Origin: Trichostrongylus colubriformis
Taxonomy: Eukaryota; Nematoda; Chromadorea; Rhabditida; Trichostrongylidae
Direction of reading: 5' to 3'
Length of the DNA stretch: 64,000 nt
NCBI GenBank assembly: GCA_963978905.1
Contig: OZ022260.1
Span: forward strand, 39,120,259 to 39,184,258
Below the pieces are notes generated by a model that had not been told where the DNA came from, did not search any database, and worked only from the letters and a program-made list of their open reading frames with translations. Shown piece after piece: positions 1-11,775 of this stretch; position 1 is the first letter of the stretch; each line of letters starts with the position of its first letter. The translations under genes were made by a program, and so were the position numbers.

Positions 1-111
1 AGCTTTGCATCGGAAATACGATCCGACTGGCTCGATGGGGACTGGAAGTGACAAGAGTGGGGTGTTCGGGTGCACAACCTGATGTCATCATAGCCTACCG
101 TTCCCGTTCAG

Positions 112-3100
112 GGAGGTACAGCAGTTCCACGAAATGTTGGAACTGAACCCCCGGATATTGCCACCACCGCCACCATGCGGCTTTCAGCTGTTCGCCACGT
201 TTCCGTTTCTGTTCTCATCGGATTTCAGGGTCAGACGAGGTGGTCTTGATTTTTTCTACAACTAAATATAATCCTCAAATTTTTCCTACTCATATTAATA
301 ACTTCATAATCATAATAGACAAGTTTTATAGAAATGTAAATGGAAGTAAAGCGTTCATTTCTTGATCATTTCTCTCCCAGGATGCGCCACGCATTCAGAC
401 AGTCCCTTTCAAAACGTAATGGCACTGAACTGTGCAATGACTGCGGACCATGTTGAGACAAGATTTGTACCAGATACGTAGCTACCACGAAAGGATGAAG
501 CATTCAGTTGGCCCATGGCGGAAGGATCTGACCATAAGGGTCTGTGATGGCAGGGCCGTTAGTGAGCCAGCTACTCTCGACAAAAGTTTAGCTCTAAATA
601 TAAATGAATCGGAAGGTACCGTGGCTAGAGGGCCGCGGATCCAATATACACCACTTGGATAACCTTCTCATGCCCCATGGGAAAAGAGAAATTTGAGCTT
701 GACTAAATAAACACTTTCTACCGCTTGAAATTTCTACTGCGAAGAAGTGAAACGTATGGCGTGTCCCAGAGAATTCTTTAAAAGTTGTCTTTACTCGTTT
801 CAATAAAAATTGCAGACTAAAGTTGCAGACTTCTTTTCAGCGATTTTCGGGAGGAAATCTCTGCCTTATGAGCCGATTTCGTACGCTTACGCTACGCTCA
901 ATCAGTCATCGTGTAAATTCTACCCTCTCACTTATCTAGGAAGAGCCGTCGTTTTATGAGTCATAAAGAGAACAAGGCGCTAGCGAGCTTTGTCAGCTTG
1001 CTGTCGGAATTGATCGGAAAGAAAATTTCCCAGAAACATTTTTTTGAAATTGATCGATTACATAGCAGTAAAGCACGCATTTTCGATTCTGGTAGTACCA
1101 CCTGTTCGCTCAACACTAATTTTCAGCCAAAATTCTACCTTCAAAGGCAGAATAAGGATCTAAGGTTTTCTGCGTTGGATGCGGGTTTGCCTACAATCAC
1201 AGGGATCCTTGACCTCTGCAAACTTTTTCTCGACCTACAGTTCAGTATTTTTTTAAAGTTCATTACCCTAGAGAAGCAGTCGAAGGGCCGGTTTACCTGT
1301 ATATGAATTTTTTCGCATATTTTATACATACCATCAAAGGAAAACTGAATGACCTGCTCTTTAATACTTTATTCAAGTTGCATATTTTTCGATATATGTT
1401 TGGAGGGTTGTTATATGAATCACTATAACAATGTTCAGAATGCTGGCGAATAACTAAATATGTAATAGACCTCTCTCAAAAAAGTTCTTTTGTGTTCAGA
1501 ATTAGGAAAATATTTGTAAGTTTTTTTTGAGCCTTTAGTGCAATCTGTAATTCATCCAGTCGTAATGACGAACGGGAGATATATGGGATTAGCTTCAGCC
1601 CTATACGTATAAACCCGTATCCAGTCACAATCAGTACTATGTGAAATTCGGGATGGATGGAAACCTCGAATGAACTGGGAACGATCCTGTGAGCATTGAC
1701 GGTATAGAAAATAATGCTTTTTACATTAAAAAGGAATTAATATTCGGCAGTGGACTTAAATAAACGTAAAAAAGTTAAATTTAACAACCTAGACTAAATT
1801 ATGTAGCTTTCAATTTAAGAATTTTCTTCGTTAGTCCACCCCTTCAGTGGGGTGCGCCACGCATTTTAGTTCCACTCACAATCGTGATAGCAGGTGAATG
1901 TGATTTTGCTCATACAATCACTTGTGTGTACTAGCCGACGTACAAGTCAAATCTTTTATTCCCCAGACGAATCTGGTACGAATTTACTTACCACCGCTGC
2001 ATGGAAGGCTTAGTTGGTCTGGGCGAGCACTGATGCGGGATTTCATCCCCGTGTACTGTATATGGTTTATGGCATTACTTACATTATATGGTTATTAAAG
2101 CTGCATTCACACTTTGCGGTGCCGGCGTCAAATTGAAGCAGATTCCGCAAAGCATGAATGCGGCCTCATACTGCCATTACAAAATTATAACAATATATTA
2201 TTATTGGTATCATTATTTATATTCATTTATTATGAAAAAGCGGGGAACTTCGCATAAGGCGGTTTATTGTCAAACAATGAAAAAAGCATACTGCTATAGA
2301 GTTAATCTCCTATAACATTAGCAGTAGCATCTGTACAACCTTAAACAGCATCAAACCCCACCCACTCACAGCATCAAACCCCACCCACCAATAAACTACC
2401 TTGATTCTTATGAGTTCCTTTTCTCAGAACAGCAACTTCAACTGATGAATTCCATCAATACCATGGTGAAAAATGGCCAATTCACGAATCAGCTGGCTAA
2501 TGTGATTTTCACGCTCTGCGCTCAACTGAAAACCTCCGGCATCAACTTGGAACAAACGCATCGAAGTAAGAATTTACGGTGTCAATCAATCGACTATCGA
2601 TTTTTGTAAACGGGATGGCGCAGAGGCGGGTGATAACGTACATCCCATGCATCCGTACCATTGAAGTGGAGTGTTCATCAATCCCAAACTGGGATGCGCC
2701 ACGCATTCTAGTTCCATTCAGCATCGCGATGGCAGATAAATGCGATTTGGCCTAAACAATGGCTTTTAGGGCATCTAGGCTTCCCGGACGAGTCTGGTAC
2801 CTATCCACCTACCCCGGAGGAACGGAAGGCTTGACTGACACGGAGGGCATTGGTGCAGGATTTGATCCTAGTACAGGGCTAATGGAAGTGGCAAGTGCTC
2901 TCTGTAACTACTCCACCTCCCATCGGTATCTTTGATAATCTTAAATCTGCATCTACACAAACATAACCTCACTTAACCGCGACTTTTGTGTTCATGAGGA
3001 GATGGTCTACCATAGACCAGTGTTACGATCTCCAGGAACTGGTAATAGGGCACGAAATGAACAAAAAACAATGTAATCGTCCAAATGATCCACTGAGTGC

Positions 3101-6100
3101 TTCAGGTTCCGCTTTTCTATTAGCATTGCTTCAACAGGTCCTTTTTCACCAGTCGAAGCTACCTCCCTCAGAGACAGTAGGTGACCAAAAGTACCCAATC
3201 ATATCCATGGGTGGATGCCGTGAATTTGATCCAGCTACTGACGATGCAGCTACCGTATGCGCTACCGTAACCCTGATCGATTCTAGATGAACTGAACAAA
3301 GTGTTCGTGTCACTTCGACAGGCTTGCTGCCGAGACAACGGCCAACTCGGAACTCCATGCAGGTTCGTCATTTGTAGCAATTTTCATAACGGTGGTAGTA
3401 GCCATGTCGCCATTGCGGAAGTAGTTCTCTATAGACGGTTGTTCCTCTCTGAGAACGGTTTTGAAGACAAGTGCGCGAAATGAACTCATTCGGACGAAAT
3501 AAGACCAAGTTGACCATCACCCGTAATGTTCCACTGCGACCATTTCATACGTGAACTATACAAATCAACTGCCATGACACACCGTTTGCCAATATGTCTG
3601 CAATTGGGACCAAGCTGTGTAATTGACGAATACAATACGACGTTATCGCTAAACTCCATTTTTTTCAATTGCAGACTGAAAATCATGGAGCTTGTCGAAC
3701 TACGTGCAATGCATTGGCGGAGCAATCTGGCACATAGTCAGTACTATCTGAAACGTCCCGAACAGCGTAGGTGTTTGATTCCACCTCTCTTCACAGTTCT
3801 TACAATTAGAGCCAAATTCGTTCTGAAGATTGTCACAATAATCAATCAAAATAATTTTGGGAAAAAGGAATTCTACACCGATGTACAGTCCCCAGACCCC
3901 CCCCCCTTCTGGATCGATCTCATATCCAGCTTAATAACATGACCAAAATAATTATCATTTTATTTTTGAATTGTATCTCACATAGTCTGCGAAGATACTA
4001 CATAAAGATATTGAAGTGTGTCACCGGCGATGTCTAGCTCCAAGCAACCCATCTTACGGCTCTTGAGCCTTCAATAAACGTTCCAGGGGTAGATATAGAA
4101 GTGATTGCTTTCATGTAGTGGTTAGATAGACAATAAGAGCTGAACTTAGCAAAGCGACAAAAACTCATGTGAAAGGGGGCGGAGTTTTCCACAAATATTG
4201 TAGGGAGTAAGGTATGCTGATCGCACAAGGACTTATGAAACACTGTTTCTATTCCATTCGATTCTGGTTCAGTATTGATTAGAAAAGAGAAAATGAACAA
4301 AATTACGAATTAGAAATTATTCCTGAATTTAGACACTCAGGTCACTACTGAAATTACCTGCGGATTTACTCTTGTGTTACAGCTTTGTAAAGAAGCATCA
4401 TTATAGAGCAAGAGCCACCCGTCACTCCACAGCTGATGACGTTTTTACCACAAAATCCGCTATTCATGCCGCCCGAAACACCACCAGCAACACATCGTGA
4501 GCGACCTATTCAGAATTTAGCAGCCAGGAAACCAATCTATTATTCTAAATTTAGCACCAAATGCTGGCTTTTATCTGATTCCTGCATCGGGCGGTTGGAT
4601 GCCACCTATGATTCCCGGAACGCCTCCAAATCCATTCATGCCACAGCCATTACTAACTCCGGAAGCTGTACTAATGCGCCAACGAAGCTTGAATAAAAAG
4701 GTATTCCAACTTTATTCATTCAATTCTCTTCTGAATTCATTTTATAAATTTTAACACTCAAGTCTATTCAAGCTTTCCTTTGAACAAAGCTATTGCTGGT
4801 GGATTTATAATAAGTTATGGGAATTTAGTGCTTTCATATAGAAAGAAGAATTTCGGAAGAGTTGTACTCGAAAGTGGACAAAGTAACCTATCCTAATATG
4901 CAAGTCGCCCCCATGAAAAGAATGTCTGTCGATTCTGAGATTAAATTACAAGATAAATATAATGATAATTTTAGCTAAATCAGGTAAAATCACTGCAGCT
5001 ACGTCATGAAATGATTATTCGAAACAGTGATTCGGGCAAGATTATGGGCGTTAAAGGACGACGAGTGGCTCTTGTGGAACAGATGACAAATACCGTAATC
5101 AGCTTCCAAAAGGTATGAGCTTCACGTTTGTTTTTGAATCGGCTGCGTAGTATTAGGAAGGCTCGGAAGCAAACGTGAGTTCCCAGCTTATCGTGACCCT
5201 GTAGGTATGCACGAGTTGGCAGTCACTTGCCCGTGGTACGCACGTTCTCGTTAATATTTGATATGCGTGGATCACCCATTAGTCTGTGGATTAGTCTACC
5301 TTCTTATTCATAAGCATATTAATTCTATTGATTTTCATTCTTTTTCGCGAACCTAGTGGCCTTCATGTTTCACACACGATTTGCGCCGGTGAGAGTACCC
5401 CTATACCAGGTTTTGATACTCCGGCACAGCCATGCGAAGCGATGCGCACGAGCTAGAGCATTGCTCGATTTGGGTCCTAAAGCGATTGCGAGTAACAATA
5501 TACGGTGCCCATAGCATTACCGTCTAATAGTTCAAAGATTCAACTATAGAGACCAGGACACTCCTAAGTTTGGAGGAAAACAGCGGCATCGGTACCAACC
5601 CGCCCCTTCTACGGCGACCAGATACGACCCCTCCCTTCTTTTGACCTCTACAATACCAGAAAGTGTTGCCGGATTGCATAGTTGCAATGTGTTTTATTGC
5701 TATATATCATTTGTATTTATTTTTTATTTAAATGTATTTATTTAACATTTTATCACATGAATTCGCTGTGAAATACCACTCGCTTCTCATCTGCTTAATG
5801 AGAATCTAGATTTCATTGCTTATCGCCGACTTTGAAAGGTACGACCCCTTATCCTCCTAGCCGGTCAAGTACGACTCCAACCCGCGCCGAGAAGTCCTCG
5901 ACTCTCGGTGAACCCCGATAGAGACCCTGGGCTCGTACGCCACCCGCGCGATGCGAAATTCTGATGTAAAGGCACCCTTTGCGCCCGAAAGTAAGGAGTA
6001 GGCAGCGCTCGCACTTTCCGAAGGGACATTCCTTCCTCGTTTTCAGTGTTTATCACGGCAGGTATAAGAAGGTAGATGATCTTGATCTTATTTCAAAAAA

Positions 6101-7544
6101 GAGATTCTATGTAAATCTCGATCCTACTTTGAAAAAATTAAATTTTCATTTACACACATTCAACCACCGACTATTTACCAATACATATCATTATCTAGCA
6201 AAATGTATCAACATCTATCCTCTTTGTATCCTATGCGCATCCTAGGTGGATCCTAAGAGTAAGGAAAGGACCTTAACGATCACTGCATCGTCGATGGAAG
6301 ACATTGAGAGAGCCAAGGACCTCATCATCGACACGATAAAGAGGAACATGAGCCCTATCAGGGTGGGTTCTCTGTTCTGTCAGTAACTGAAAGGAATCAC
6401 CCACGGAAAAAATGAGTTCTCCTGTTACTCGTATATTTATGTTGTATTTGTCTAATGTGAGCCGCATACAAATTTTTACGCGAAAAATTGTGAATCCGGC
6501 TGAGATACAGCACCAAGAAGTTTCGACCGAGTGGGCGGGCCTCCGAGCGAGTGTCTATCCGGTCGTCCGCCGTGGTCGGAGACGCATTGTAGGAACAGAA
6601 AGTTACTTAAACAGTCCCACTCTCCATTCCTAACCGCGGCGGATGACAGGACGGGGCTTTTACGTGGCTGTATCTTAGCCGAACTCTCACTTTTTTGCGT
6701 TGAGCTTTGCATGCGAGTCTTATTAGGAAAATGCAACATAATTATATGGGCAACGAAGAAACTCATTTTCCCGTGAACGATCCCTTTAGACTTTTCACAG
6801 AGTTGTATCATTGAATATCATGTACAGGAAGAAAAGAAGACGGGGAGGGGGGGGGAGTAGAAATTCAAGAATATTCTGAAAATTTGGAACTAGAACCCCT
6901 TCCAGGCCGATCCAATCACGCGTGATTCACAAGCTGAAGAAGACGAGAATGAGAACGACATCTCAATCGAAACAACGCACGATGGCATGCTCAAACTCTG
7001 CTGTTCTGATCCGCAAGTGCTCCAGGTACTGTAACCACCGCTATGTTGAACTACAGTATGCTTCTGAAGCTAGTGAGTGGGTTGCAGGCAGCGCAAGAAG
7101 CACTTTCTCAATATCTACGAACTCGTACCAGGCCTTCAGCTGCAGAACGTGAGCTACGTAAAGAACGCCGAAAGAGTATGCCACTTCAGGTCACCCAACC
7201 TGCTCCAGCCAAGGTCAGTAGTAGCTTTTGTTTATTCATGCTCCTACTATTTTTTCACCGTCGAAATCATCATATTTATTTTATATTTTTATTATGCTAT
7301 TGCGAAGGACCACAGGGTAGTTTTTAAATGAAACTCATTTCAGCCGCTCACTCGCAGTTTCCACGGTTCCACGCCAAATCTAGCCGAAGCCGCCATGGAG
7401 GCCGAGAAGAAAGCCGGTGCTAATTCGACACAGAACCATGAGGTCGGTCAACTGCAATTGCAACCATGCCAAATAGGCGCACTTGGATTAGCACGGCTAT
7501 CATCACGTACTGAAAGCTTTATCTTCCTTGGGTCCGCCGAGTGA
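112..7544 (+). CDS. mxt-1: Mextli-like MIF4G/KH translation factor, 5'-partial, multi-exon
   Basis: Exons read by eye with matching phases: 4407-4496, 4555-4700, 4999-5112, 6246-6362, 6906-7025, 7070-7213 and 7344-7544. Earlier exons 2428-2565 and 3675-3766 look like the end of a helical MIF4G-type domain (motif LKIMELVELRA). A linking exon at 3422-3470 fits the phase but has a weak acceptor, and 112-239 is a weaker 5' candidate. The 4407-4700 exons encode a proline/methionine-rich linker. Exons 4999-5112 and 6246-6362 together form a KH RNA-binding domain with its GxxG loop (GVKG) and a C-terminal helix. Mextli proteins combine MIF4G and KH and bind eIF4E to promote translation; I did not find a clear YxxxxL eIF4E motif. 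The last exon stays open to TGA at 7542, but GAG|gtcggt at 7442 could be a donor. The 7026-7069 intron is only 44 nt. The C. elegans neighbour of the CIAO1 homolog is, from memory, Y18D10A.8 (Mextli), which supports the name. Confidence 0.72.
1848..2055. repeat. Dispersed repeat R1 with Pol III B-box-like core, copy 1
   Basis: Begins near GTGCGCCACGCATTTTAG and ends near GATGCGGGATTTCATCCCCG. The same arrangement recurs at about 2692-2925, 55676-55925 and 56150-56395. On the minus strand the GGATCAAATCC-like core resembles a Pol III B box, so a tRNA-derived SINE is possible. This copy lies in the long first intron of the Mextli-like gene. Confidence 0.6.
2099..2165. repeat. Short fold-back related to MITE family F4
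   Basis: GCATTCACACTTTGCGGTGC is mirrored about 40 nt later by GCAAAGCATGAATGCGGCC. The ends resemble the family F4 terminal repeat (GTTCATACTTTGCG), so this is probably an internally deleted relative. Confidence 0.5.
2346..2391 (+). repeat. Two-copy tandem repeat
   Basis: The 18-mer GCATCAAACCCCACCCAC occurs twice about 22 nt apart, just upstream of the exon at 2428. Confidence 0.8.
2692..2925. repeat. Dispersed repeat R1, copy 2
   Basis: Starts GGGATGCGCCACGCATTC. It carries the shared block with GAGTCTGGTACC and a GGATTTGATCC core, read as GGATCAAATCC on the minus strand. It lies in a Mextli-gene intron. Confidence 0.6.
5600..5925. repeat. Dispersed repeat R2, copy 1
   Basis: Shares ordered blocks with 41120-41402: a TACGACCCC start, GTTGCCGGATTGCAT, CAATGTGTTTTATTGCTAT, a GCTTATCGC block and the ending CCTCGACTCTCGGTG. 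The middle is more divergent and AT-rich here. It lies in the intron between Mextli exons 4999-5112 and 6246-6362. I do not recognise the family. Confidence 0.65.
6390..6788. mobile_element. Fold-back MITE family F3, copy 1
   Basis: The left arm AAGGAATCACCCACGG is mirrored by GTGAACGATCCCTTTAG at the right end, with the arms imperfectly complementary over most of ~400 bp. It shares the subterminal block GTTGTATTTG..CTAATGTG with the copy at 11345-11775. No coding capacity was seen; it is likely a non-autonomous DNA transposon. It lies in the intron after the KH domain. Confidence 0.7.
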
Positions 7545-9966
7545 TGTGGTCTAGAAACCTTATCGGAGCAATGATGTAGCCTTAAACTCTCCAAGAACGC
7601 ATAAAATACGGCAGAAAAAAATACGGTCATCCCAATCGATATCGATCGAAGCTTTGCACGAATCTCTTGTTTGTATTCAGTGCACAATGATAATCGTAAG
7701 TATGTTATTGCATTGGAAGCATACGTGACTTATGGCTAGTCAGCGAAGAAAAAAGAAGAAAAACAGCCTAAATTACTTGAGTATGATCTCTATTGGCAAG
7801 TTTTGATAATTCATATTGCATGAGTCTATCTAGACGCTCAGCAGGAGAACCAGACGAAAAGGCGGGGCGAAGAGAGACTTAGAGGGGAATGGATAAGCGT
7901 TAAGGGCAGCATTAGGGGAAAGTCGGACGAAAAGTAAAAGAAGTAGTGCATATGAAAGTAGAGATGCCTAGTAACAGGACAGTGGAGAAAAAACGGATAG
8001 AAATGGCCAAAAACCCGAGAAATAGATCCCCTTCCCACCGTTGGCGTTACAAAGGCGCGGACGACCTTCCCGTCAAGAGGCGGGTAGTCTGATCTAGTTT
8101 TCCATTGGCATGTTGCCAAGTAAACACAAGGGAATGTTTGGAAATACAGCATCACTGTTTGGAAATACAGCATCTATTTTTTGGAGTGAGCTTCAAGCTA
8201 AAACTGCGAAAGCGCGCCGCGGAACCTTCGATCCTCCCGCATCTCCTTGATCGCTCCCACCCCAGTCAATCGGGAATTACGTCATCGGGAGGCGGGATCG
8301 AATCAAAGAGGCGGAACAGACAAGCGGTCGCGGCGTTTTGCGGCGTTTCTACAGCTCGGAGGGGGGCTTTTTCACCGGGATTTCGCCACAGATAACCTTC
8401 TTAGGCCCAGGACTACCATGTGAGTGACTTCTTGTGGGGATTTCTCCATTACCGCATTACCCCTAATGCTGTCTTTAAGGATGCAGATCTTGTAGTTGCC
8501 AGTTTCTCCTAGCGATCACGTCGAAAGGGGCGCTGTGGCTAGTGTTTGGTCGTTTTTTGAGCGGTCCTAGGGCCCTATAGTCTGAGAGTGGCAGGCGATT
8601 AAAGTCCCATCTAGCCAGTTGCAAGTGAATTTATTCGCCCACAAACGGACTACTTATCATGGAATGGAACTAATTAAGCACTTGATACCCCCCTCTTCCC
8701 TCTCCGGAAAAAAGCACTTTATGTAATTTAATATTGTATAACAACAAGCATTTTATATTTTACCTGTTGGTTGGTGAACACTACTGTGCGTGTAAAACCG
8801 TGTGCGTCAGTAGATCTACTAGAATTCATCATTTTCTATAAACTCTACTCACAGACTATGAACCGCTCCACCCATTGTGGGCGGTTCCTCGTTTATTCGA
8901 AGTGTGTTCGCAATAGCGTGGACATCGGTTATTTCTGCCGATTTTTTTTCTCCTCTCAAAGCTGCGCTACGACCTAGTTATGAGTTTTTGTTATAAGAGC
9001 CGCCCATTTGGGGTGCACACCGCCCACTGTGCCCAGGCCTCTTTCACAGGTACTCATGGCTGATCTTTGCTCACCTGTTCCTCACGTTTGGACAATTTTC
9101 GAACCGAGCAAACAATTTTTGACTCGAGGAGCGGATGTTTCAGAGCACGCTCCGCCCACGCTGGGCGGGGCTTAACTTGATCCATGTGTGGCCTTTACTT
9201 CTTGTCCCATGCCCCACCCATCCTAAACTTGTCCCCATATCTACAGGATGTTTTCCATGTAATGCCTAATTTCGCGACAGACGGAGAAAGGGACGGACGG
9301 AAGGACATACGAACAGACGAAGAGTTTTATATTAATATATAGTAGGGTTAATATACCCTAAGAAAACCACTTACTCGATCGATTTTCAGTTCTTTGAATA
9401 TTTTTACTTTGTTAAACAAAATGGGTACTATTAGCTATCAAAGACAACATCCTAAGAATAATGAAGTTTATTTTTCTATAATAAAGCGAAAAACAGTTCT
9501 CACGTTAGCAGATGCACTCAGCTTACGCGTAGGTCCAAGTAATAGTGGTCTTCAACTATTCATCAATTATTCAATGCCGGATAGTCGAACTCTATCTCTG
9601 TGTCTGTTCAGTATTAGGACTACTAAAACTAATGAACATAAATAATGACCACAAAACCAACCTCATCCTCTTGAATCATGTCCCATAATGTCTTTTCGTT
9701 CTCGTGGTAGGTCCTGATCACTCATAGGCATGACTCCACCATCGTAAAAAGTTATCTAGATCGATAATCACAGTCAAAATCCAAAAAGCAAAATGTCAAA
9801 CATTCGCGAATGAACTTGATCGTTCCGTTCCATTGACATCAAGGAATAAATTGTAGAAAAAAATCGATAGTCAAAAATTCATGGAAAATGAGTAGCCATA
9901 TGGACTCGGATAGAAGCATTTATAAAACCATCCAGGATTCATGCCATGACCAACAATATGGTCAAT
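7545..9966. other. Intergenic, repeat-rich, no supported gene
   Basis: Past the Mextli-like stop I see no convincing exon. The stretch holds repeat R3 (about 7970-8510). At 8600-9330 there are several CCGCCCA..GGGCGG blocks, ending in a GGGACGGACGGA-type run and a TATATTAATATATAG tail at 9265-9350, which looks like the 3' end of a transposon. The reading frame at 9394-9645 is AT-rich and lacks splice or family support. Confidence 0.5.
7970..8510. repeat. Dispersed repeat R3, copy 1
   Basis: Shares with 24125-24450 the blocks AGAAATGG.CAA.AACCCGAG, CCACCGTT, ATTCGCCACA-like and CATTACCCCTAA.. CTGTCTTTA. Length differs between the two copies. Family not recognised. Confidence 0.55.
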
Positions 9967-10346
9967 CTAGGGATCATAGATGTCCACCGATATCGTGAAA
10001 TCTTGAGAATGTGCCAGTAAACTTCCAAGCTGGAATCGAAAGTCATCAAGGTTCCTATTTCCAATTTCTCTTTTTCCGAGGGGAACAGAGCAGAAAAAAG
10101 GGAACACGGAAAAACCTAAGCGGAACTCCATGATTTTGCAGTTTTTACGCCATTTTTGTGATTTCAACAAATACAGCTCACCGTACGGCTATATGGCAGT
10201 TTATTTTTGTTTACCTGTTTACCTGTTTTGAGTTCGACTTCTTCAGTATGGCTCTTAACTCCCAGTACGGCGCTTCCACAACTAATTCTAAACCGTCTAG
10301 TAGTGTAACTTATTTCTGAAGGATGGAGGTCTTCTTCACTTGTCAT
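9967..10346 (-). CDS. Candidate two-exon gene, 90-residue protein of unknown function
   Basis: On the minus strand, exon 1 runs 10346-10223 (ATG, 41 codons plus G) to the donor G|GTAAAC. Exon 2 runs 10115-9967 from acceptor GCTTAG and stays in frame to TAG. The join preserves phase and gives an acidic start (MTSEEDLHPSE), a mixed middle and the end FTISVDIYDP. The frame is open where neighbouring frames are not, but there is no family match from memory and no signal peptide. The ATG lies a few bases behind an AAG that could be a trans-splice acceptor. It sits between the convergent Mextli and CIAO1 genes. It could instead be the 3' end of a longer gene or a chance open frame. Confidence 0.42.
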
Positions 10347-10626
10347 TGCTTAGGCCATGTAGCACCCTTTGTTACACAGCTACCATATTACCAGGTTATA
10401 TGACACTACTTAAACCCATAAAACGAAGTGCGAGTGCTGTCAATTCGGCTCACATGTGCTCAACCCATTAACTATACATCATTCATCATAGTGGGGGCTT
10501 TACAAAAGTTTTACGTTGGTTTTTCTACAGAACCACTCACTGACAGCTCTTATGAATAGCTTGCATGTGCCTAATGTGTGTGAAGCATGTGGATCCCTCT
10601 GACAAGGGACGGATCCGAGGTCAAAC

Positions 10627-10770
10627 GCCGCCGTCAGACTTAGAGATTTTATCCGCGATTTTGTGGAGACGCGCTTTCGCACGCAGTAGTACCGCCTTGA
10701 GAGTGTGCAATGTCGCTACTTCGCGTACGAAAGTGCGACGCCGCAAAATCGCGCAAAGTCTGATGGCGGC
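10627..10770. mobile_element. Fold-back MITE family F1, copy 1
   Basis: The ends CCGCCGTCAGACTTAGAG and AGTCTGATGGCGG are inverted repeats, and the inner GCGATTTTG / CAAAATCGC and GCACGC blocks also mirror. Other copies lie at 37033-37164 and 56409-56567. About 145 bp, non-coding. Confidence 0.75.
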
Positions 10771-10783
10771 TGAAGTGGCCGCT

Positions 10784-11057
10784 TGGGGTGAGGGTCGACA
10801 GGTCGAATTTCCGCGCGATTGCCCGCGGTGAGCAGCGCGGCAAGTACGAGTCGTTTGGAGTTCCGCCCAAGACGCAATGAGCTGGTACCGTGAGGGACCT
10901 TCAATGGTATTCGAACTTCCGAAGCTTCTTGCAATCTTTAAAGGTCCCTTACGGTATCAGCCCATTACGTCTTGAGCGGAATTCCCAACGGCTCGTACTG
11001 ACGGCGCCGCGAGTGCGACGCCGCAAGCGGAACTTCGACCTATCGACCCCCACCCGG
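10784..11057. mobile_element. Fold-back MITE family F2, copy 1
   Basis: The left end GGGTCGACAGGTCGAA is mirrored by TTCGACCTATCGACCC. Inside, GGTACCGTGAGGGACCTT mirrors AAGGTCCCTTACGGTATC. Related but incomplete sequence lies at about 47690-47835. Confidence 0.75.
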
Positions 11058-11344
11058 CCGTTTGTGATAAAGTACATGTCGTCCGACGTGTTTTCGGACC
11101 CTGATCTCGAAATAGCTCTCTAAATTTGCAAAGCGATTCCCTGAGCAAACTTTCAATATCTTTTCGATGGATGTTTGCACAAATGCAACACAAGGGTAAA
11201 CCCCGCCAATGGCGGCTTGGCACAGAGGTAGGCGTTGTGCCATGTAAACTAGCGGCAATGGTTTGAGTCTCTGTGTAAATGCTGTATTTGCATTTTGATG
11301 AACTCCTTCGACTAGCTCCAAAATTGACTTCTACCTCGCTTTTA

Positions 11345-11775
11345 AAAGGAATCGTTCACGAAAAAATGAGTTTTTGTGTTACCCATATGTTAATGTTGTA
11401 TTTGCCTAATGTGGGCCTCATGCAAAAATTCACGCGAATAAATTTGAATCCGGCTAAGATACAGCACCACAAAGCACGTCCGGGTGGGCGGGGCCTCCAA
11501 GTAAAAACCTCGCCCCGCCGTCTGCCGCCGTTGGGAACGGAGAATAGGACTGTTTACGTAACTTTCTGCTCCTAGAATACGTCTCCGACCACGGCGGACA
11601 ACGTGACGAGGCTTTTACTCGGAGACCCCGCCCACCCGGACGTACTTTGTGGTGGTGTATTTCAGCCAGACTCACGTCTTTTTGCGTGAAATTTTGCATG
11701 AGGCCCACATTAGGCAAATACAACATAAACACATGGGTAACACAAAAACTCACTTTTCCGTGAACGATTCCTTCA
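11345..11775. mobile_element. Fold-back MITE family F3, copy 2 (best copy)
   Basis: The left arm starts GGAATCGTTCACG and the right arm ends CGTGAACGATTCC. The arms mirror over roughly 200 bp each, including TATTTGCCTAATGTGGGCCT / AGGCCCACATTAGGCAAATA and a CCGGGTGGGCGGGG block. No transposase is present. Confidence 0.85.

Noticed and set aside
956..1306. 116-codon open frame on plus strand
   Set aside because: Lies in a long Mextli intron, has no splice context or recognisable features and overlaps an open frame on the other strand.
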